Shown: positions 8,011-16,736, numbered from the stretch's first letter. The stretch: 64,000 nt of DNA from Rhizorhabdus sp049889055 (GCF_049889055.1 NZ_JBLTWO010000009.1:62001-126000), one strand, 5' to 3'. Numbers and translations are program-made. Notes: generated by a model not told the origin, from the letters alone.

Positions 8011-9182
8011 GAGGCTGTCCTCCGCTCTCGGTCGACGGCCCCGGCGGCATCGCCGCAGCGCTGCGAAGCGTCGATTGCGTCAGCAGCCAGGCCACCGCGG
8101 TCGCGTTCGGCCGCCTGTTCGGGGTCGAAAGCCAGTTGGGCCTCGTTTTGACGGCGATGCTGACGCTGTTCATCGGCTGGTTCGCGGTCGGCCTGCTGAC
8201 TGGGCGGACGCGCCTGTCGCTCGCATCGCTGAGCCCGCGCCTCATGACGCTCATGCTGGTGCTGACCTTCGCCACCTCCTGGCTCGCCTATCAGAGCGTC
8301 GTCTGGACTCTGGCGACCGGTGCTCCCGACCAGATCGCGGGCGTCCTGACGGGCGCGCGGGGTTCGGCCACGATGCAGTTCGCGGGGCGGCTCGACCAGC
8401 TCTTCGCGGCGATCGCCGAGGTCGCGGCAACCGCGCAATCCGATGCTTCGGTCGCAACTGCCAAGTCGATCGCGACGCCGGCCGATATGCTCTGGCTCGG
8501 CGCGCTGCTGCTGCTGATCGGTACGGTCGGGGTCCTGCTGGTCGCCCGCATCGCCCTCGCCGCGCTGCTGGCGCTCGGCCCGGTCTTCATCCTGCTGTCG
8601 CTGTTCGACGCGACGCGGGGGCTGTTCCACGGCTGGCTGCGCGGGGTCGCGATGCTGGCCCTGGTGCCCCTGTTCACCGTCCTGATCGGCGGCGGAGCGC
8701 TGGCGATGCTGTCGCCGGTCGTCTCAGGCCTTGGCGCTGGCGAACTGACGATGCGGTCGTCGGTCACCGTGTTCCTGGCGGCGATCGTCTATTGTGGGCT
8801 GATGCTGATGGTGTTCCGGACCGTTGCCACGATTGCGGCCGGCTGGGGGTTCCCCTCTGCCGGGACTGGAAACCCTTATGCCGATGGCCAGCCGCCGGTC
8901 ACACATCCTGCGCCTGAAACACGGTCCTTCGAGTCCGTCACGCGCCCTGTAGAGGGCGATCGCATCCGCGCGATCCTTGCTGGCTTCGCGCCGATCGCGT
9001 CTTCGTCCCCGGACCCGTCGTCGATGCCCCATGGTGCCGGTGTCGAACGGCTCGCGGGTGCTCCGGTTCTAATGTCTGCGCCGCCCGGCGGCGGCGCTGT
9101 GACCCTCGACGGTCGCGCGAAGGGCCTCGGCAATCTCTATCGCCATGCGGCCACGTCCATCTCCCGGGAGATTACCCAATGA
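8007..9182 (+). CDS. virB6: VirB6/TrbL-family polytopic membrane protein
   Basis: About 391 residues with five or six hydrophobic segments, among them AMLTLFIGWFAVGLL, LWLGALLLLIGTVGVLLVA and FLAAIVYCGLMLMVF. This is the VirB6/TrbL arrangement. The C-terminal 110 residues are polar and Pro-rich. The start ATG at 8007 overlaps the VirB4 stop and has GGAGG 7 bases upstream. It would form part of the inner-membrane translocation pore. The next gene is VirB9; the usual VirB7 and VirB8 genes are absent between them. Confidence 0.86.
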   Translation: MRGCPPLSVDGPGGIAAALRSVDCVSSQATAVAFGRLFGVESQLGLVLTAMLTLFIGWFAVGLLTGRTRLSLASLSPRLMTLMLVLTFATSWLAYQSVVWTLATGAPDQIAGVLTGARGSATMQFAGRLDQLFAAIAEVAATAQSDASVATAKSIATPADMLWLGALLLLIGTVGVLLVARIALAALLALGPVFILLSLFDATRGLFHGWLRGVAMLALVPLFTVLIGGGALAMLSPVVSGLGAGELTMRSSVTVFLAAIVYCGLMLMVFRTVATIAAGWGFPSAGTGNPYADGQPPVTHPAPETRSFESVTRPVEGDRIRAILAGFAPIASSSPDPSSMPHGAGVERLAGAPVLMSAPPGGGAVTLDGRAKGLGNLYRHAATSISREITQ

Positions 9183-9913
9183 TCCGCTTTGTGCTCGGAT
9201 TGAGCCTGCTGGCGACGGCCATTCCCGCTGCGGCGGAGGACCGGCGCATCCAGGCGCTGCTCTATGATCCTGCGGCGGTCGTGACCGTGGTCGGCCGTCC
9301 CGGCATCCAGTCCACGATCGAGTTCGCCCCCGACGAGCGGATCGAGAATGTCGCGATCGGGGACTCGGCCGCCTGGCAGGTCACGCCGAACCGGCGCGCG
9401 AGCCTGTTGTTCCTGAAGCCGAACGCGGCTGCGACGCGCACCAACATGACCGTCGTCACCGATCGCCGCACCTATATGTTCGACCTGGTCGCGCCGCGCC
9501 GGGCCGCGAGCCCGCTCTACGCGCTGCGCTTCACCTATGCCGAGCCGCTCGCGACGGAGATCGCGCCGATGCCCGCCGCCGCCCCGCCGCTGGTGCAGGC
9601 AAACCAGCGCCCGACCGCGCTCGATCTGCGCTTCGACTGGGCCGGCAAGGGCAAGTCCGCGCTGCTCCCCCGGCGCGCGTTCGACGACGGCCAGGCGCTC
9701 TATCTCGCGTGGGACAGCAGCGCCGCCATTCCGGCGATGCTGACCGTCGACGCGCAGGGGGTGGAGGGGCCCGTCAATTACAGCATGAAGGGGGATTATG
9801 TCGTGATCGACCAGATTCCGGACAGGCTGCTGTTCCGTTCAGGGCAGGCGGTCGCGACGCTCAGCCGGGCCGGCGCAACCGCCACCACGCGCAGCGAGAG
9901 GGCCGCACGATGA
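9179..9913 (+). CDS. virB9: VirB9/TrbG-family outer-membrane-complex protein
   Basis: 244 residues with a cleavable signal peptide (LGLSLLATAIPAAAE), then the CagX/VirB9 beta-rich domain (YDPAAVVTVVGRPG, RRTYMFDLV). The C-terminal domain ends in DYVVIDQIPDRLLFRSG, typical of the VirB9 C-lobe that binds VirB7 and VirB10. ATGA overlaps tie it to both neighbours. No VirB7-type lipoprotein gene is visible here. Confidence 0.92.
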   Translation: MIRFVLGLSLLATAIPAAAEDRRIQALLYDPAAVVTVVGRPGIQSTIEFAPDERIENVAIGDSAAWQVTPNRRASLLFLKPNAAATRTNMTVVTDRRTYMFDLVAPRRAASPLYALRFTYAEPLATEIAPMPAAAPPLVQANQRPTALDLRFDWAGKGKSALLPRRAFDDGQALYLAWDSSAAIPAMLTVDAQGVEGPVNYSMKGDYVVIDQIPDRLLFRSGQAVATLSRAGATATTRSERAAR

Positions 9914-11004
9914 AGGGACAACTCATCCTGTCGCCGGTGGCCGACCGTGACCCCCGCTCCTCGCTCGACGATCAGGCGCTGCTGCTGGCCAGTCGCAACG
10001 CCTTTCCCGTCGTCGCTGCCCGGCCAGGGCGATCAGACCGGGCGGGATTGCTCGCGGGCGGGGCGGTGGCGCTGCTGCTCGGCCTCGCGACCTTCTGGTC
10101 GATGAGCGGCCAGCGTCAGACATCCGCGCCTGTGCCGCCGTCGCCCGCTCGCCTTGCGGAAAGGCCGCCCGCGACTGTCGCAGAGCCGGCCCCGCCGCCG
10201 TCGTCCGCGATGGCCTTGCCGACCCGGCCTGCTCCTATGCCCTCCGTTCCCGTCAACCAGGTGACGCCGATGTCGTCGCCCGTGATGGTTTTCGACACCA
10301 GCACCGTCAGGGCCCTGCCGGCTCCGTCCGGTGCCGGCGTTCCGATGCCCGGCAATGCCCCGAAGGCGGCGGCAGGGCAGGGCTTGGGTGACAATGAGAG
10401 CTTCGCCGCGCGGCTGGGCGATGCGGGGGTCGAGACGGCGAGTGCGACGCGGCTAGCGGACCCGGCGAACATGATCACCCAGGGCACACTGATCGCGGCG
10501 ATCCTGGAGACGGCGATCGACAGCGACCTGCCGGGCTATGTTCGCGCCGTGGTCAGCCAGGATGTGCGGTCCTTCGATGGCAGCCGGATATTGATCCCGC
10601 GTTCGTCGCGCCTGATCGGCCAGTATAAGTCGGGCCTCGCCGCCGGGCAGACGCGGGCTTATGTGCTGTGGACGCGCCTGATCCGGCCCGATGGCGTGTC
10701 CGTCGCGCTGGCTTCGCCCGCGACCGATCATGCCGGTCGCAGCGGCCTCGGGGGAGAGGTGGACGGCCATTTCGGCAAGCGCTTCGGTTCCGCGATATTG
10801 TTGTCGGCCGTCGGCGGCCTGGGGGCGATCGCCTCGGGCGGCGCGTCGCTGATCGTCTCGGGCGGGCAGAGCGCGGCGTCGGTCGCGGCGCAGCGCGATG
10901 CCCAGATACCGCCGACGATACGGGTCCGGCAGGGCCAGCCGATCCGCATCTTCACCGCGCGCGATCTCGACTTCTCCACCGTCGCCGAAGAGCCTGCGCC
11001 ATGA
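9910..11004 (+). CDS. virB10: VirB10/TrbI-family envelope-spanning protein
   Basis: 364 residues: cytoplasmic N-terminus, one transmembrane helix (LLAGGAVALLLGLATFW), a Pro-rich periplasmic stretch, and the C-terminal TrbI/VirB10 domain (TQGTLIAAILETAIDSDLPG, SSRLIGQYKSGL, FTARDLDFS). It couples inner-membrane ATPase energy to the outer-membrane channel. The start at 9910 overlaps the VirB9 stop, and the stop overlaps VirB11 by ATGA. Confidence 0.94.
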   Translation: MKGQLILSPVADRDPRSSLDDQALLLASRNAFPVVAARPGRSDRAGLLAGGAVALLLGLATFWSMSGQRQTSAPVPPSPARLAERPPATVAEPAPPPSSAMALPTRPAPMPSVPVNQVTPMSSPVMVFDTSTVRALPAPSGAGVPMPGNAPKAAAGQGLGDNESFAARLGDAGVETASATRLADPANMITQGTLIAAILETAIDSDLPGYVRAVVSQDVRSFDGSRILIPRSSRLIGQYKSGLAAGQTRAYVLWTRLIRPDGVSVALASPATDHAGRSGLGGEVDGHFGKRFGSAILLSAVGGLGAIASGGASLIVSGGQSAASVAAQRDAQIPPTIRVRQGQPIRIFTARDLDFSTVAEEPAP

Positions 11005-11969
11005 CGGTCGCTCTTCGCGCCGTGGACGACGGGAAGGACGTCTTCCTCTCCGCCTATCTCGGGTTGCTCGGGCCGTGGCTCGAACGGGAGGATGTCACCG
11101 AACTGCTGGTCAACCGGCCGGGAGAGCTGTGGGTCGAAGGCGGGACGGGCATGGAGCGGCATGCGCTGCCTGCGCTCGATGCGCGCTTTGTCCGGCGACT
11201 GGCCGAGCAGATCGCACGTGTCAGCAACCAGGGCGTCAACCGGGAGCAGCCGCTGCTGGCGGCGACCCTTCCCGATGGTGCCCGGGTCCAGATCGTGGCG
11301 CCCACCGCGACGCGTGGCGACTGGGCACTGGCGATCCGGCGACATCGGTTGCTGGAGCGGCCTCTCGAAAGCTATGGCCACACCCTCGTTGCCGGCCAGC
11401 CGCCGCTCCCGCCCTTCGCGGTCGGGGGCGATCCGATCGCCTATCTGCGCGATGCCGTCCGCCAGCGTCGGACGATATTGATCAGCGGCGGCACATCGAC
11501 GGGAAAGACGACCTTCCTCAACGCCTTGCTGGGCGAAATCGGCGCGGAGGAGCGGCTCGTCCTGGTCGAGGACACCCCCGAAATCCGCCTGCCGGTGACC
11601 AATGGCGTCGGTCTCGTCGCGGTCAAGGGGACGCTCGGCGAGGCGCGGGTGACTTCGGACGATCTCGTCCAGGCGGCGCTGCGGCTGCGGCCCGACCGGA
11701 TCGTGCTCGGCGAGCTGCGCGGTGCGGAGGTCGTCAGCTTCCTGCGGGCCATCAACACCGGTCACCCGGGTTCCTTCGCCACCATCCACGCCAATTCGCC
11801 GCGCGGTGCGCTGGAGCAGCTGGTGCTCATGGTGATGCAGACGGGGCTTGGCCTGGGTCGCGACGACACGCTCGCTTATGCCCGCACCGTTATCGACATC
11901 GTGGTGCAACTCGACCGGAGTGGGGGGCAGCGCGGGATCGCGGCCGTGACCCGCACCGAAGACATCTAA
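11001..11969 (+). CDS. virB11: VirB11-family traffic ATPase
   Basis: 322 residues. Motifs are Walker A GGTSTGKTTFLNA, an Asp box (LVLVEDTPEIRL), Walker B (RPDRIVLGELRGAE) and the His box (GHPGSFATIHANS), all characteristic of VirB11/PilT-type hexameric ATPases. The length is normal for the family. It is the last canonical VirB gene; the next gene is a small TatA-like frame with its own AGGAG site 16 bases downstream. Confidence 0.96.
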   Translation: MTVALRAVDDGKDVFLSAYLGLLGPWLEREDVTELLVNRPGELWVEGGTGMERHALPALDARFVRRLAEQIARVSNQGVNREQPLLAATLPDGARVQIVAPTATRGDWALAIRRHRLLERPLESYGHTLVAGQPPLPPFAVGGDPIAYLRDAVRQRRTILISGGTSTGKTTFLNALLGEIGAEERLVLVEDTPEIRLPVTNGVGLVAVKGTLGEARVTSDDLVQAALRLRPDRIVLGELRGAEVVSFLRAINTGHPGSFATIHANSPRGALEQLVLMVMQTGLGLGRDDTLAYARTVIDIVVQLDRSGGQRGIAAVTRTEDI

Positions 11970-11985
11970 GGCAGGAGAAAGGCAC

Positions 11986-12150
11986 ATGGGTGGATTGAGC
12001 ATCGCGCATTGGGCGATCGTGGCGGTGGCGGCCAGTCTGCTCTTCGGGCGCAACCGCTTCTCCTCGGCGATGACCGATCTGGGGCAGGGGTTGAAGAGCT
12101 TTCGTCGTGGCCTGGCGGAAGAGCCGGACGATGCGCGCCGCGATGGATAA
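11986..12150 (+). CDS. TatA-like small membrane protein
   Basis: A 54-residue frame with AGGAG (11973-11977) 8 bases before ATG. The layout is a short N-terminal membrane segment (HWAIVAVAASLLFG), a hinge FGRNRFSSAM, an amphipathic helix DLGQGLKSFRRGL, then an acidic tail. This matches TatA/E, whose FGxxK/R hinge and GKGIKSFKKG helix are diagnostic. It is shorter than a usual TatA because the acidic tail is trimmed. It forms the end of the VirB operon and precedes the kinase by 29 bases. No TatB or TatC is near, so it is probably an extra paralogue rather than the housekeeping copy. Confidence 0.75.
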   Translation: MGGLSIAHWAIVAVAASLLFGRNRFSSAMTDLGQGLKSFRRGLAEEPDDARRDG

Positions 12151-12179
12151 TCGCCTCGGCCCGTGGCACTAGAGGGCTT

Positions 12180-14411
12180 ATGAAACAGGCCATGCTCCGT
12201 CCTATGCGGGGTCCCGCGCTCGTCGTGCAGATCGTGATGCTCCTGCTCGGCGGGCTCGTGGTCGCGCAGATCGTCACGCTGCTGCTGACGATGCTGCTCC
12301 CGCCCGCGCCAACGCCGCAATATAATCTCGACTCGGTCGCGGCAGGCCTGCGAGGACAGAAGCTCGCGGGGAATCTGCGTCGGGACGTGCAGTCCGGGCC
12401 GCCCGATCTCGGCGGGCGGGGCTGGCTAGTGTCCGAACGATCGAGACTCGATCTGGCCGGCATGCTTGGCGCCGATCCGGTCGACGTCCGGCTGAGTTTC
12501 TACACGCCGCTGCCCTTCGCCGGTACGGTCGCCACGCGCAAGATGGCGATGGCCAATGATGGGCCCGCCGAGCCTGCACAGGCCTGGCTGCACTTATCCG
12601 CCTCGATCGGGCAGGCCGAAGACGCACGCCCGAGAGTGATCCTCGCGCAGGCGACGATGCCGCCGCGCTTGCCGCCTCCCCCATCGGCGCAAGGAACGGT
12701 TCTGCCGAACGGGGTCCGGCTCCCTCCGTCCAAGGGGGCGCCCAATCGCGACATGCTGCCGCCCGAGGTTCGACCCCAGCACGACCGTGATCGCATGCGA
12801 CCGATGATCGACGGGATCGAAGGGCGCGCTGTGCAGCCTCCCGCATCGGGCGAGTTGTTCGAGATAGACCCCACCCCGCTCAAGGGCCGCGACGGCATCT
12901 GGATCGGCGGAGACCGGGGCGAGACCATCCCGGAGATTCTCGGCGGACCGCAGCAGGGCGGGCAGGGCGGTCTGCCTCCCTTCGTACCGCCCGAAGCGAC
13001 GGATTCGCTTCCGGGCACCACGACCAGCGTCCCGCCCGCAGTCGCCGGCACCACCGGTGGCAATAATGCGCTCCAGCAGCCTCCGTTCAACGGTTTTCAG
13101 CCTGGTATGCGTCCCCCCGTCCCCGGCATGGCGATGCCGATGCTGTCGCTCGAAAATCAGCTCCGTGCGCAGGTTCAGCCGTCCCAGGCGGCTGCGACGA
13201 GTTCCGCGATCGACATGTCGCGCGTGCCCTCGATCCTGCTGCGGCCGCAACCGTCCACCGGCGGATCCGCCCAGCTTCCGTTGCGAACCGGCCCGATGCC
13301 GACGATCGATCCGCAGCAGATATTGCGCAGCCCGGCACCCGCGCTGGAAGCGCAACCCGTCGATCCGACGATCGCTTATGATGCGCCCGTGCCGCTGGTC
13401 CCGCGCGAGCGGGGGCTGTTCGGCCTGGCGCCGGCGCCGTTCGTCGAGGGTGATTTCGTTGCCGCGCTGCGCCTGCCCGATGGCCGGTGGTCGGTCGTCC
13501 AGCCCGCTCCAGAGCCCTTTCCGAACAGTTGGCAGAGGCGGGTCCTGCTCTGGTTCGTCATGGCCTTCGCGATCGTGGCGCCGCTCGGCTGGCTGTTCGC
13601 GCGGCGGATGAGCAAGCCGCTCGTGGCCTTTGCCGAGGCGGCTGAGAGGCTGGGGCGCGATCCGACCGCGCCGGTGCTGGATCTGGATGGCCCGGCCGAG
13701 GTCGGGCGGGCCGCGCATGCCTTCAACGTCATGCAGAGCCGGCTGAAGAGCTTCGTCGGCGACAGGACGGCGATGATCGGCGCTATCAGCCATGATCTGC
13801 GCACGCCGCTGACCCGGCTGCGCTTCCGCATCGAGGAGGTCGACGACGAGGCGATCCGCGAAGGGATGATCGAGGAGGTCGAAGAGATGGAGGAGATGAT
13901 CAATTCGGTCCTCGGCTTCATCCGAGACGCCTCCTCCCCCGGCGTGCGCGAGCGCATCGACTTGCGGACGATCGTCGAGGATGTCGCCGAGGATGCGGCG
14001 ATCGTCGGCAACGATATCAGCATCGAGACGATGGCGCCGGCCCCGGTCGATGTCGACGTGATGGGCATGCGCCGGCTCTTCTCCAACCTGTTCGAGAACG
14101 CCGCCAAATATGGCGAACGGGCACGCGTCCGCGTGCTGATCGACGATGCGGAGGCGGTCGCGCAGGTCATCGACGAAGGGCCGGGCGTGCCGGTCGAGGA
14201 TCTCGAACGCGCGTTCGAGCCCTTCTACCGCGCGGCCAATGCACGGGCGAGCGACAAGCGCGGCAGCGGCCTTGGCCTTGCCGTATGCCGATCGATCGCG
14301 CGGGCCCATGGGGGCGACGTCACCCTGCGGCCTTCGCCCGAGGGTTTCGCCGCCGAGGTGCGGATTCCGCTGGCGTTCGAAGCGCGCGAACTGGCGGCCG
14401 TTCCCGCCTGA
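12180..14411 (+). CDS. Sensor histidine kinase with a very long proline-rich periplasmic region
   Basis: 743 residues. TM1 is at about residues 12-40, and TM2 at about 455-478 (VLLWFVMAFAIVAPLGWLFA). HAMP follows, then the HisKA H-box GAISHDLRTPLTRLRF near residue 535, and the HATPase N-box (FSNLFENAAKYGE) and G2 box (GSGLGLAVCRS). The roughly 410-residue periplasmic insert is rich in Pro, Gly and Met and resembles no sensor fold I recognise. The start ATG is 29 bases after the TatA-like gene; longer in-frame starts would overlap it. It probably pairs with the OmpR-type regulator at 3511-4233. Confidence 0.92.
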   Translation: MKQAMLRPMRGPALVVQIVMLLLGGLVVAQIVTLLLTMLLPPAPTPQYNLDSVAAGLRGQKLAGNLRRDVQSGPPDLGGRGWLVSERSRLDLAGMLGADPVDVRLSFYTPLPFAGTVATRKMAMANDGPAEPAQAWLHLSASIGQAEDARPRVILAQATMPPRLPPPPSAQGTVLPNGVRLPPSKGAPNRDMLPPEVRPQHDRDRMRPMIDGIEGRAVQPPASGELFEIDPTPLKGRDGIWIGGDRGETIPEILGGPQQGGQGGLPPFVPPEATDSLPGTTTSVPPAVAGTTGGNNALQQPPFNGFQPGMRPPVPGMAMPMLSLENQLRAQVQPSQAAATSSAIDMSRVPSILLRPQPSTGGSAQLPLRTGPMPTIDPQQILRSPAPALEAQPVDPTIAYDAPVPLVPRERGLFGLAPAPFVEGDFVAALRLPDGRWSVVQPAPEPFPNSWQRRVLLWFVMAFAIVAPLGWLFARRMSKPLVAFAEAAERLGRDPTAPVLDLDGPAEVGRAAHAFNVMQSRLKSFVGDRTAMIGAISHDLRTPLTRLRFRIEEVDDEAIREGMIEEVEEMEEMINSVLGFIRDASSPGVRERIDLRTIVEDVAEDAAIVGNDISIETMAPAPVDVDVMGMRRLFSNLFENAAKYGERARVRVLIDDAEAVAQVIDEGPGVPVEDLERAFEPFYRAANARASDKRGSGLGLAVCRSIARAHGGDVTLRPSPEGFAAEVRIPLAFEARELAAVPA

Positions 14412-14423
14412 TCGCGCGAAGGG

Positions 14424-15623
14424 TCAGACGCGTTCGACGGCCAGCGCGAGGCCCTGGCCGACGCCGATGCACATCGTCACCAGCGCCCGCCGCCCACCGC
14501 GCGTCTCCAGCGCATGGACCGCCGTCTGCACCAGGCGGGCGCCTGTCATGCCGAGCGGATGGCCGAGCGCGATGCCGCCGCCATGCGGGTTCACATGCTC
14601 CGCATCGCCGGGGATGCCGAAATCGGCGAGCGAGGCGAGCACCTGCGAGGCGAAGGCTTCGTTGAGTTCGATCAGGTCGAAGTCGCCGATGGCGAGGCCG
14701 AGCCGGTCGAGAAGCTTGCGCGTTGCCGGGACCGGGCCGATCCCCATCAGGCGCGGTTCGACCCCGGCGGTCGCCATGCCCAGAAAGCGTGCGCGTGGCG
14801 TGAGGCCATGGCGTTTCGCGGCGACTTCGCTGGCGAGCAGCAGCGCCGCAGCACCGTCGTTGACGCCCGACGCGTTGCCCGCCGTGACGGTACCGCCAGG
14901 ACGCACGATCGGCTTGAGCGCGGCAAGCGCTTCCAGCGTCGTATCGGCGCGCGGATGTTCGTCGCGGTCGACTTTCGTGTCGCCCTTCCGGCCCTTGATG
15001 GTCACCGGCACGATCTCTTCGGCGAAAAAGCCGGCGGCCTCGGCTGCGGCCGTCCGCTGCTGACTGCGCAATGCGTAGGCGTCCTGTTCGGCTCGACGGA
15101 TCCCATGGGCGTCGGCGACATTCTCGGCGGTCTCGGGCATCGAGTCCGTGCCGTAGAGGCTCTGCATCTGGCGGTTGACGAAGCGCCAGCCGATCGTCGT
15201 GTCGGCGATTTCCGCGTCGCGACCGAACGGCTTGTCCGACTTGGCGAGCACGAAGGGGGCGCGGGTCATGCTTTCGACCCCGCCGGCGATCGCGACCTCG
15301 ATCTCGCCCAAGCGGATCGCGCGCGCGGCGGTGCCCACCGCATCGGCGCCGCTGGCGCAGAGCCGGTTGAGCGTCACCCCGCCGACGCCGACCGGGAGTC
15401 CCGCGAGGAGCCCCGCCATGCGCGCCACATTGCGGTTGTCCTCGCCCGCCTGATTGGCGCAGCCGAGGAATACATCGTCGATCGCCGCCGGATCGATCCC
15501 ACTCCGTTCGACCAGAGCGCGGATAGGCATCGCAGCCAGGTCATCGGTGCGCACCATCGACAGCGCGCCGCCATGGCGGCCGATCGGTGTGCGCAAGGCG
15601 TCGCAAATATAGGCTTCGGTCAT
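14424..15623 (-). CDS. Acetyl-CoA acyltransferase (thiolase, 3-oxoadipyl-CoA type)
   Basis: 399 residues. It carries the nucleophile block LNRLCASGADAV, the C-terminal NPHGGGIALGHPLGMTGAR block and the base CIGVGQGLA, so the Cys/His/Cys catalytic set is complete. Opening residues EAYICDALRTPIGR resemble PcaF-type thiolases. It would release acetyl-CoA from the beta-ketoacyl-CoA produced by the hydratase/dehydrogenase encoded at 16809. The ATG at 15623 is the family-consistent start. It is divergent from the MarR gene across a gap holding two copies of the candidate operator. Confidence 0.93.
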   Translation of the reverse strand: MTEAYICDALRTPIGRHGGALSMVRTDDLAAMPIRALVERSGIDPAAIDDVFLGCANQAGEDNRNVARMAGLLAGLPVGVGGVTLNRLCASGADAVGTAARAIRLGEIEVAIAGGVESMTRAPFVLAKSDKPFGRDAEIADTTIGWRFVNRQMQSLYGTDSMPETAENVADAHGIRRAEQDAYALRSQQRTAAAEAAGFFAEEIVPVTIKGRKGDTKVDRDEHPRADTTLEALAALKPIVRPGGTVTAGNASGVNDGAAALLLASEVAAKRHGLTPRARFLGMATAGVEPRLMGIGPVPATRKLLDRLGLAIGDFDLIELNEAFASQVLASLADFGIPGDAEHVNPHGGGIALGHPLGMTGARLVQTAVHALETRGGRRALVTMCIGVGQGLALAVERV

Positions 15624-15676
15624 GGTCGTCACTCCGCTGTCGACGCGGTCGCCGCAGAGGCCGACCGCTGCTATTA

Positions 15677-15690
15677 GTTTAACCTTAAAG
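15677..15690. promoter_or_regulatory. Candidate MarR operator, copy A
   Basis: GTTTA-ACCT-TAAAG, a 5-4-5 dyad. It lies 54 bases upstream of the thiolase start. It is one of five similar elements (15677, 15739, 16737, 18870, 18904) found only at promoters of this catabolic island. Confidence 0.5.
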
Positions 15691-15738
15691 CAAATTGTGC
15701 GGCGCAACGCGAAAGGAAAATTAGGCGCGGACCTACTA

Positions 15739-15752
15739 TTTTAAGATTGAAC
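15739..15752. promoter_or_regulatory. Candidate MarR operator, copy B
   Basis: TTTTA-AGAT-TGAAC. It lies in the same divergent gap as copy A, centre-to-centre 62 bases away, about six helical turns, and 70 bases before the MarR start. This suits autoregulation. Confidence 0.5.
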
Positions 15753-15822
15753 CAAGCCGTTGCCCCCGTCAGATGGGCTATTGCCCGTCGATCGCGGGGG
15801 CACGCGCTGTGGCGAGGGATGG

Positions 15823-16284
15823 ATGGAGGAAAAGCACGACGGCTCTCTCGAAGCGCCGATGGACCTGCGGGTCTGGGTGCGCCTGCTGAGCTGCGCCATG
15901 CGGATCGAGAAGCGGCTGCGGCGCAATTTCGCCGAGCAGTTCGACACGACCTTGCCGCGCTTCGACGTCATGGCGTCGCTCGATCGCTATCCCGAGGGGC
16001 AGACGATGGGCGATCTTTCGCGGGCGCTGCTCGTCTCCAACGGCAATGTCACCTCGATCGTGCGGCAGCTGGAAGCGCAGAAACTGGTCGCGACCAATGT
16101 CGATCCCAATGACCGGCGGTCGGCGATCGTGACACTGACCCCCGAAGGCAAGACGCTCTTCCGTCGCATGGCGCGCGATCATCAGGGCTGGGTGCGCGAC
16201 GCGATGAAGGAGTTCCCCCGCGAGAAGCAGCAGCAGCTCTACGACCTGCTCGCCGACCTCAAAGTCTCGATCGGGCGCTCCTGA
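15823..16284 (+). CDS. MarR-family regulator of the aromatic CoA island
   Basis: About 153 residues. It contains LPRFDVMASLDRYPEG, SNGNVTSIVRQLEAQKLV and the wing NDRRSAIVTLTPEGK, the standard MarR winged-helix series. The start MEEKHDG has GAGGG just upstream. Members controlling aromatic CoA-ester operons usually release DNA on binding an acyl- or aroyl-CoA. It is divergent from the thiolase and co-transcribed with a thioesterase (stop and start share one base). Five dyads at the local promoters are its probable targets. Confidence 0.92.
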   Translation: MEEKHDGSLEAPMDLRVWVRLLSCAMRIEKRLRRNFAEQFDTTLPRFDVMASLDRYPEGQTMGDLSRALLVSNGNVTSIVRQLEAQKLVATNVDPNDRRSAIVTLTPEGKTLFRRMARDHQGWVRDAMKEFPREKQQQLYDLLADLKVSIGRS

Positions 16285-16694
16285 TGACGTTCCGTACGAC
16301 CGCGCAGGTCCGTTTCGCGCATATCGATGCGGCGGCAATCGTCTTCTATCCGCGCTATTTCGAGTTCCTCAACGGCGCGGTCGAAGACTGGTTCGCCGCG
16401 ATGGGCCATGACTTTCACGGGCTGCACGTCCGCCGCCAGCTGGGCGTGCCGACCGTCAGCCTGCAATGCGAATTCCAGGCGCCGAGCGAGCTGGGTGACA
16501 TTCTCGATATCGACATCGAACCGCGCCGCATAGGGGGATCGAGTTGCGCCTATGATTTCCGGATGTCGGCCCGCGGGCAGCAGCGCATCCTGGGCAATGG
16601 CGTGCTGGTCTGCATGGATCTGTCGGCGCGCAAGTCGGTGCCCTGGCCCGACGACATGCGCGCGGCGATGACGCCCTTCCTCCTCACCGCCTGA
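16284..16694 (+). CDS. 4-hydroxybenzoyl-CoA-type thioesterase (hotdog fold)
   Basis: 136 residues, close to the YbgC/4HBT length. The N-terminal block FAHIDAAAIVFYPRYFEF carries the Asp seen in 4-hydroxybenzoyl-CoA thioesterases. It likely hydrolyses aroyl-CoA or dead-end acyl-CoA intermediates to free CoA. It overlaps the MarR stop by one base. The next gene begins after a 114-base gap that carries operator copy C, so transcription may restart there. Confidence 0.88.
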   Translation: MTFRTTAQVRFAHIDAAAIVFYPRYFEFLNGAVEDWFAAMGHDFHGLHVRRQLGVPTVSLQCEFQAPSELGDILDIDIEPRRIGGSSCAYDFRMSARGQQRILGNGVLVCMDLSARKSVPWPDDMRAAMTPFLLTA

Positions 16695-16736
16695 TCCGGT
16701 CGTTGCGTCCCGGCGCTGGGGCGGGCTACGGAATTA

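Noticed and set aside
4415..12150. Conjugative element (ICE or plasmid transfer region)
   Set aside because: No relaxase, VirD4, integrase, origin of transfer or att repeats are visible, and the base composition matches the flanks.
12594..14309. 571-codon minus-strand frame over the sensor kinase
   Set aside because: Antisense shadow; all kinase boxes are on the plus strand.
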